Assembly: GCA_027574665.1 (NCBI GenBank)
Contig: CM050650.1
Location: 103,575,086-103,639,085 of the forward strand
DNA: 64,000 nt
Source of the DNA: Rhynochetos jubatus
Taxonomy: Eukaryota > Chordata > Aves > Eurypygiformes > Rhynochetidae
Direction: 5' to 3'
In this document: piece by piece, positions 57,341 to 64,000 of the stretch
How positions within the stretch are numbered: the first letter of the stretch is position 1
Layout: each line of letters opens with the position of its first letter
Program-made: the position numbers and the translations under genes
The notes under the pieces: model-generated
What the model saw: only the letters and a program-made list of their open reading frames with translations
Told to the model about the DNA's origin: nothing
The model's database searches: none

Positions 57341-58793
57341 AATTCACAGAATTGCTTGGGTTGGAAGTGACTTTTAAAAGTCATCTAGTCCAACCCCTCT
57401 GCAGTGAGCAGGTACATCTTCAGTTAGATCAGGTTACTCAAAGCCCCATCCAACCTGACCTCGAATGGTTAGAGGGATGGGGTACCTTCCACCTCTCTGG
57501 GCAACCTGCTCCAGTGTTTCACCATCCTCATTGTAAAAAAATTCCTTTCTTATATCTAGTCTAAATCTACCTTATTTTAATTTAAAACCATTACCTCTTG
57601 TCATCACAACAGGCCCTACTAAATAGTCTGTCCCCATCTTTCTTATAAATCCTCTTCAAGTACTGAAAGGCCACAATAAAGTCTACCCAGAGCCTTCTCT
57701 TCTCCAGGCTGAACAACGCCAGCTCTCTCAGCCTTTTCTCATAGGAAAGGTGCTCCATCACCTCGACTATTTTTGTGGCCCTCCTCTTGACCTATATCAA
57801 CAGGTCCATGTCTTTCCTGTGCTGAGGGATCCAGAGCTGAATGCAGGTGGGGTCTCACAAGTGCAGAGGGGGAGAATCACCTCCCTCAACCTGCTGGCCA
57901 CGCTTCTTTTGATGCAGCCCAGGATACGGCTGGCCTTCTGGGCTGTGAGTGCACACTGTTGGCTCATATCCAGCTTTTCATCCACCAGTACCCCCAAATC
58001 CTTCTCAGCAGGGATGCTCTCAACCCTTTCATCCCCCAGCCTATACTGATACTTGGGGTTGCCCTAACCCACGTCCAGCACCTTGCACTGAGCCTTATTG
58101 AACCTCATGAGGTTCACATGAGGTTCAAGCTTGTTCAGGTCCCTCTGGATGGCATCCTGTCCCTCAGGTCTGCCAACTGCACCACTCAGCTTGGTGTTGA
58201 CTGCACATTGCTGAGTGTGCACTCGATCCCACTGTCCATGTCGTTGATGAAGATATTAAAAAAGTACTGGTCCCAGTATGGACCCCTTAGGGACACTGCT
58301 TGTCACTGATCTCCATCAGGACATTGAGCCATTGACCACTACCCTCTGGATGTGACCATCCAACCAATTCCTCATCCACCAAACAGTCCACCCATCAAAT
58401 TCATATCGGTTCAATTTAGAGAAAAGGATATTGTGGGGGACATGTCAAAAGCCACACAGAAGTCCAGGTAGATGACAACCATAGTTGTTCCTTTGTCCAC
58501 TGATCTAGTCACTGCATCATAGAAGGCCACTAGGTTGGTAAGGCAAGACTTGCCCTTGGTGAAGCCATGCTGGCTATCTCAAATCACCTTCCTGTCCTCC
58601 ATGTGCCTTAGTATAGCTTCTAAGAGGAGCTGTTTAATGGTCTTCTCTCACAGAGGTGAGGTTGAGAGGTCGGAAGTTCCCGGAGTCCTCCTATCTGCCC
58701 TTCTTAAAAATTGGTGCAATGTTTCCCTTTTTCCATTCACCAGGGACTTCATGTGATTGCAATGACTTTTCAGATGTCTTGGAGAAATGCACC
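57341..58793 (-). mobile_element. CR1 LINE, longest copy, antisense, dead reverse transcriptase
   Basis: On the plus strand it begins AATTCACAGAATTGCTTGGG (antisense tail), then the 3' untranslated part to about 57800, then coding sequence. Read on the minus strand, 57860-57997 gives [20 protein letters not shown] and [20 protein letters not shown], the conserved C-terminal end of CR1 ORF2. The frame then breaks ([11 protein letters not shown]). Upstream, near 58194-58224, the place of the catalytic FADD box reads SNVQST-like, so the active site is lost. Further upstream a '[22 protein letters not shown]'-type segment is legible by fragments near 58480-58590. The 5' truncation is at about 58793. 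Numerous stops. Several frames on both strands here are not genes. Confidence 0.93.
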
Positions 58794-59820
58794 CTTTGAG
58801 AGAGGTCTCCAGCATGGGGACAAAGGAAAAGAGACAAGATGGGGTGAGGGCAGCAAACAGAGCCAATGGTGCAGGTAGGTATGGCTGTCAGAGCACAGGC
58901 ACTCATGGAAGGAGAGAATTTTCCTAGTAATCAATAAAGGTCTGCACACAATTTGATTCAGTGTAGGAGTCAACTGAAAGGCTCCTGGCCTGGGAGCAAG
59001 ATGGGAAGAAAGAACCCCTGCCACTTGCAAGGACAGAAAGGCTAGGGGGCAAAACAAAATAAATGGACAAACGTCATTTATTTTAGCCCAGTCATTTAAA
59101 CATTTTTCTGTTTTCAAATGTTTTGTGCTTGAGTATCTGCTCAGAGAAAGCTGGCTTTAGAACGTGAAGGCCCTTGACAGCATTTCTGTGATGCCATTAA
59201 AGGTGCAGCACAGGTCATGAAGTACACAGCAAAAGGTTTGTTTGATTCAAAACCTAGAATTTCCCCACTATTTCCAGAAGATTTTGGCATGACTTTCCTA
59301 CAAAAAACTGCTGAAAGAATTACTAGACTATGCATACTTAGGTAAAACAACTGTTTTGCACCCGTAAATTTCTCTACATGAAAGTATGGAGCAAATAAAA
59401 ATGTTTCAAAAAACCTGTAGTCAGTGTCCCTGTATTTAGAGGTCTGTTCTTATTTTAAACCATGTGTTGTTTCAGGTTTTGTGATTTATGTATATCCTCG
59501 TTCTCACATGTTTTGTTTCTAATGTAACTATGCTCCCTCAGTGCATACAAAGATTCTGTGTTATCAGTTATTCAGTATATTCTTTATGGACGTTCTGGGA
59601 TTGTCTAGTCACTCTAGATGTACAGACTGAAGAATAATTTATTGGCTTGGTCACCACACTGAGAAAATTAAGATTCCTAGATATCTGTTTAACAGAATAA
59701 AGTATGGCACGGAACAACAACTCTAACAATAGGAGCTTTCAAATACTGTGTCTAGAGGTCAGGTTTGCAGAGAACGTAGATTGACGGAGACTTTGGAAGC
59801 CAACAGAGCTCGTATGATAA
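58794..59820. other. Unique DNA, no gene seen
   Basis: Nothing recognised. The 115-residue minus frame 58770-59117 starts outside and runs into the CR1 end, so it is chimeric. The 69-residue minus frame 59141-59350 has no recognised domain. Confidence 0.5.
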
Positions 59821-59825
59821 TCTGG
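59821..59825 (+). repeat. Left target-site duplication TCTGG of LTR 59826-60810
   Basis: TCTGG directly precedes the LTR and recurs exactly at 60811-60815. Confidence 0.75.
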
Positions 59826-60810
59826 AGTGTTGGGTTTCTGTGGTGGAGAGGTTTGGTGGCAGGTCAAGGGCCACAGGGACGGTTCCTGTGAGAAGCTCTT
59901 CCAAGTCAAGCCTACCTCTGGCCACAGCCAAGCCAATTAGTGGCTCTGCAAATTAACATATTTAAGAGGGGAAAACACAAAAAGAGAAGCAGCAGTGGAA
60001 GTAGTATGGAGAGAGGAGTGGGGTGTGACAGACACAACGAGGCAGACATCAAGGCCAGTGTAGAAACAGAGGGAGAAGGTGGGCTGGAGCAGAGGTTCCC
60101 CTGCAGCCCATGGGGAGAGGGCAGGCTGTGCCCCTGCAGCCATGGAGGGTCACAGGGGAGCACAGACCCCTCTGCAGCCTGGGGAGGGCCGCTTACCACA
60201 GCAGGAGACTGCACCGCACGAGCCCGTGACTCTGTGGTAAGCCCATGCTGGAGCAGGCTGCTCCTGAAGGACCGCATGCCCGTGGGAGGGCCGGAGCAAT
60301 TTGTGCAGAACTACATCCTGTGGGAAGAACTCACACTGAAGAATTTCATAGAGGACTGTCTCCCATGGAGGCACCCCACGCTGGAGCAAGGGAGGACTGT
60401 GAGGAGTTCTTCCCTCTCTGAGGAGAAAGGTGCAGCAGAAACGTGTGGGCAACTGACTGAAACACCTCATTCCCCATCTCTCTGTGCCACTACGGGGCAG
60501 GAGGTAGAGAAATTGGGATCAAAGCGGAGGCTGGGAAGAAGGGAGGGGTTGGGGGAAGGTTTTTAAAATCTGTTTTGTTTTGTCTCTCTTTTGCCTACTC
60601 TGATTTTGATTAGTAACTGATTAAATTGATTTTTCTTTCCCAAGTTGAGTCTGTTTTGCCCATGGCCATAACTGGTGAGTGATCCCTCCCTGTCCTTGTC
60701 TTGACCCACGAGCCCTTCCTTCTATTTTCGCCTCCCCATCCCACCACGGGGGGAGGAGTGAGTGAGCGGCTGTGCGGTCTTTTGTTGTCAGCTGGGCCTG
60801 AACCGCAACA
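59826..60810 (+). mobile_element. Solo LTR, avian ERV family B, older copy
   Basis: About 985 bases. The left end AGTGTTGGGTTT aligns base for base with TGTATTGGGTTT of the 16501 copy (two changes, including the terminal T). The right end is GCCTGAACCGCAACA. Shared internal words are given under 16501-17630. A TATTTAAG box lies at 59959-59966 and ATTAAA at 60620-60625. It carries fewer tandem units than the 16501 copy. An exact 5-bp duplication TCTGG flanks it. The right end (GGGGGGAGGAGTGAGTGAGC, TGTCAGCTGGGCCTGAACCGC) is closer to the right end of family A than to that of the 16501 copy. The 208-residue plus frame 59940-60566 is LTR sequence, not a gene. Confidence 0.9.
59959..59966 (+). 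promoter_or_regulatory. TATA-like box of LTR B
   Basis: TATTTAAG lies in the U3 region, about 130 bases from the left end and about 650 bases before the polyadenylation-type ATTAAA. The 16501 copy has GTTTAAG at the same place. Confidence 0.35.
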
Positions 60811-60815
60811 TCTGG
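60811..60815 (+). repeat. Right target-site duplication TCTGG
   Basis: Exact copy of 59821-59825, directly after the LTR end. Confidence 0.75.
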
Positions 60816-62967
60816 TCCTACGTGTTTATACATAAGACTGTTCATATATAAGAGCTCTTCAAACTCTCAAATATCTGTGGAAGGGAAATGATACTTCAGA
60901 ATTTTTGAGATAAGAATTTTGAAGGCATTGAAAAATACTTTACCATGCCACACAGTTATAAACTTCTCACATAAGGACTTGCAATTTCCTCACATATGCA
61001 TTAACCGCAGAATTGGGAAAAAAAAAAACAAACAAAACAGCTTAAGAATTTGACCAAGACCAACCACTTGAATCCATCTAACACCAGGAAAAGGCTGTAA
61101 GCAAAAGCAGGAGCAAAGTCTGGATGACATTCTACCACAACCAAAGCAATTACGCCAAACGCTCTGAGGTAACCAAAAGAAAAGAGGGCCTTTCTATTCA
61201 AAAAAATCAATGCTAGTAGAGCTCAAAGAACACACAGAATTCTCGGCTAAGCAGCGTGAAGATTTCTTAATATATAGCAAGGTCCAGTACTAATCCAGAA
61301 ATAAGAGACAATATAACTAGCCATATTTCTTCCAGAATAAATCACCTGAAGGTGGGAAGGTTCATCTGTTGACATAAAGTGTCACACAGCTGGTGTCAAG
61401 GTTTACTGTCGATATAAATTTTAATTGATTACATAAGTAACTTAACACTTTTTCCCCCTGGCTAAAATCTGAACATTTGGGTATCTCTGAAGAACACAGA
61501 AATGACTGAGTTAAACCAGGGATTTATTGTCATTTAACTTGAGGGTATTTCCATTATCTTTTATCAATAATAACAGTAAAAATATGAATATTTATTAATG
61601 GAATTCATATTCTTACCCTATCAGTAAAAATAAAAATGACATTTAATGAGTATTTCCCTCTGCCTGGTACAAGCAACTGCAGAAGGGTTCTACCAGGTTG
61701 TGGTAAAACTGCAGAAATTTGGAAATTATTCTAAGCAAATTGAGGTGTGAAATGAAAACCGAGAATCCCAAGGAAATATAAGCAGACATTTAAATCCCCC
61801 TTATAAGCCTGAGGAGCTTACACAGCACAGTAATAAAAGAAAAAAAAGAAAGAAAATTGAAAATTGAGGAACAATTGGATATTACTAGGCAGGATATAAA
61901 CTACCTAGAAGGGAAAAGAGCACACAATAGAGATTTTTCTAGATGGAGTGGGTGGGAATATATTCTCCTCCTTTAGGTATTTCAGTCCCTGTGGTAGGAT
62001 GCAAATTTAAAACAACTGTTGCTCTGATCAAGCAGAACAACTCATAGGTCCAGAAGCAACACTCGGTAGATTCAACAAGAAACAACAGGAAGTTTATCAC
62101 TCTGTAAAGCAAAAATGAAATCTGTTCTTTTGGCTCCTGCTGATGTTTCTTGTGTCATGAACTTGCACTGTGAACAGGCTGCATCCTTCTGGGAAATATT
62201 TGCAAGAGAGCACAGAAAGCAAGTGTGGCAGCCGTAACCGAAATTGCTGAAGAAAACATGGCCATTCTGACAATAAAAGCAATAATGCCTTTTTCATTTT
62301 AGTAACCCGACTGCAGAAGCTTAAAAGGGTGCAACAGCTCCTGAGAAATGTATGAGAAAACTGAACCTGTCCTGCCATCTTGTCACAAAAGGGGAAAGTA
62401 TGCGGTACCTGTCAGAAGACATGGCAAATGAAAACATCCATTAGCTTCTGCCCCATCCACCACTTGACAGGGTTCTTGCAAGCAAAAACTCAGATGTTGC
62501 ATAACAAAGAACAAGAGTGAGAAGAGGTCTTTTGATGTGCAAGGTATTTTTGCTACCAAATTCTAATAAAGCCTCTGACAATTTAAATTACTACAGGTGA
62601 TTTCAGTTTAAATCAAGAGTTTTCAAAGTAAATGCATATAAAGCACTAATCCATCAGAATGAGGTTAAAGGCGATAAAAATCCTACAACTGCAATTTTAA
62701 ATTACTAATTAGCTACTCAATAGAACTATTGCAGCTGTTCTTTTTGCTAACCATTAAACTATAAAGATATGAAGACAATGAAAGGAGAATGACCTTCTAT
62801 ATGTCAAAGAATATTGCTGAAGGCATCTGCAGCTAATGGGCCTGTGCTTGCTCGTGCAGAAAGAGTAAATAGGTTTATTAGCTTACTCAGCTGGAAAATG
62901 CTTAGCAGCTACTGGTCATCTGATAACAAATTTAATTCATAGTTCATTTAGCTATGAGGGGAACTGA
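60816..62967. other. Unique AT-rich DNA, no gene seen
   Basis: No recognised coding region. The part 62600-62960 is free of repeats and rich in homeodomain words (AAATTACTAATTAGCTA, GTTTATTAGC, TTTAATTC) and may be regulatory. The 93-residue minus frame 62097-62378 has no domain. Confidence 0.48.
62600..62960. promoter_or_regulatory. Candidate regulatory block, homeodomain words
   Basis: Contains TACTAATTAGCTACTC, GCAGCTAATGGG, GGTTTATTAGCTTACTCAGC and ATTTAATTCATAG in about 360 bases of unique DNA. Motif density is suggestive only. AT-rich composition raises the chance level. Confidence 0.17.
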
Positions 62968-62984
62968 TTTTTTTTTTTTTTTTT
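62968..62984 (+). repeat. Poly-T run (17)
   Basis: A homopolymer of 17 T in unique DNA. Confidence 0.9.
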
Positions 62985-64000
62985 CTGTTATTCAAATGTC
63001 CTCAAAGATAATCTGTACCCAGAGGGGGTAAAAAAGACTCAAAAGCCCTAGAACAAAATGTTTTCTACTTATTCTGTCCCAGTTTGCATCCTGTACCACT
63101 TCATGTGAGTTTCTTACAATTTAAGCATTGATTTCTGAGAAAAAGATTGGTTCCTATAGAGATATGAAATGGAAAAATTCAAAGCTTCATGAAATTAGAG
63201 AACATAGGTTCTCTAATTATAAGATGTCTTTAAAAAGATATTTTTTCAAGTGGATTTTGTAAAAATATTCCATTGTTTGCCTTAAACCAAGAGATTTTCA
63301 TACTACAGTTTTGGTCTCAAAACGCATCCTGGATTTTATGTGGCTCAATTCTTCTGCTATGTATAAACTTAAGCTCGCTGTCTTGTACTAGATGTGACAG
63401 CAAGAAGGACTCATACCTACAAATATTTGCCTGCAGCTGCCTCAGTGAACCCTTCTCAATCACTGATATTCTGGGAGTTTTTCCCACACACCGAGGAAAG
63501 AACTACAGATATGACCAGCAGAAAGAGGAAATGAAAATTCAGGACAAAGTAGAAAACAGTCTCTACTCAGAACCTCCTCAGAAATTAGTCACAAGCTCAG
63601 TACTACAGGTCCAGCTGTGTTTTGTTCCCTACAGAAACCCAGTCAATGGCAAAGACCGAAGCAAATGGAGAAGCTCTCGATAATCCAGATCACACAGAAC
63701 CACACTTTTGAGGAGCTAGAACAGGGAGGCAATCAAAATCTGTATATAAATAGTATGATAGCAGAGTCCACATATTTTTCATGGGAAGAAGGAAGGGAGA
63801 GAAATAGGAAGCAGATTCTATCTTTACTGCAGCACTGATTAATTTTTAAGCCAGGTATCATTTCCTTCAATCCAGTGGAATCTCACTGAATTTTTGTTCC
63901 AGTAATATGTTTTTCTATTACTATTTCTATTTATATAGCATTTTTACTGTCAATAATAATTCATAGGACAGTAAGAAAAAAATAGAAATAATTTTGCTAC
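62985..64000. other. Unique DNA with an unrecognised 136-codon open frame
   Basis: The plus frame 63273-63683 has a hydrophobic stretch at residues 20-37 (WILCGSILLLCINLSSLS) after a short polar lead. This could be read as a signal anchor. It is followed by a charged part (KKDSY, then QQKEEMKIQDKVE). I find no family, no Kozak-type context that stands out, and a possible splice acceptor (TTTTGTTCCCTACAG) cuts it near 63634. I do not call it a gene. The overlapping frame 63617-63838 is also unrecognised. Confidence 0.4.

Noticed and set aside
59940-60566. 208-residue plus frame, the longest in the window, as a gene
   Set aside because: It is LTR sequence homologous to 16501-17630, where the same region has different frames. 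No domain is recognised.
16501-60810. The two family-B LTRs as ends of one provirus
   Set aside because: They are 42 kb apart, differ strongly, contain many unrelated elements between them, and each has its own target duplication.
1-64000. CRISPR array, tRNA or rRNA gene, bacterial operon
   Set aside because: No regularly spaced direct repeats with unique spacers, no intact tRNA fold apart from worn SINE heads, no rRNA sequence, and the repeat content is that of a bird genome.

Overview
The window looks like a gene-poor, AT-rich stretch of a bird nuclear genome. The evidence is a set of CR1 LINE fragments that are 5'-truncated and end in the avian CR1 3' octamer (ATTCTRTG-type), together with solo LTRs of two endogenous-retrovirus families. 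Very old MIR-like and tRNA-type SINE relics and ancient CR1 relics make up the rest of what I can recognise. No repeat type points to a mammal: there is no Alu, L1 or B1/B2. I cannot narrow the species further. I found no protein-coding gene, rRNA, tRNA or CRISPR array that I can defend. The window is intergenic or lies inside a very long intron.

Layout. 1-3.6 kb: unique AT-rich DNA with a solo LTR (family A) at 958-1311 flanked by an exact 5-bp duplication. 3.6-3.93 kb: a possible very old retroviral LTR/primer-binding-site relic (weak). 6.55-6.95 kb: a MIR-like SINE and a small isolated GC-rich patch. 8.5-14 kb: two CR1 pieces and two old SINE relics. 16.5-17.63 kb: a 1.13-kb solo LTR of family B with a degenerate internal tandem repeat. 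18.5-23.9 kb: two eroded CR1 reverse-transcriptase pieces and a well-preserved antisense CR1. 26.2-26.8 kb: the longest family-A LTR. 26.8-43.6 kb: almost featureless, with a poly-C run at 32.6 kb, one open splice-bounded segment at 35.05-35.15 kb and one ancient CR1 tail at 36.6 kb. 43.6-49.2 kb: a cluster of four CR1 pieces. 53.4-54.85 kb: an ancient CR1 split by an antisense family-A LTR. 57.3-58.8 kb: the longest CR1, with a dead reverse-transcriptase region. 59.8-60.8 kb: a second family-B LTR with an exact duplication. 60.8-64 kb: unique AT-rich DNA.

Nothing here forms an operon or a working system. The elements give a relative history: SINE and ancient CR1 relics first, then CR1 and LTR insertions of different ages, each later cut by deletions. 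The unique DNA between them contains several blocks rich in homeodomain, octamer and RFX X-box-like motifs. These could be regulatory, but that needs cross-species alignment. I found no convincing new biological system. The most checkable items are the splice-bounded open segment at 35051-35152, the LTR/PBS-like arrangement at 3628-3913, the nested insertion at 53.4-54.85 kb, and the RFX-type motifs.
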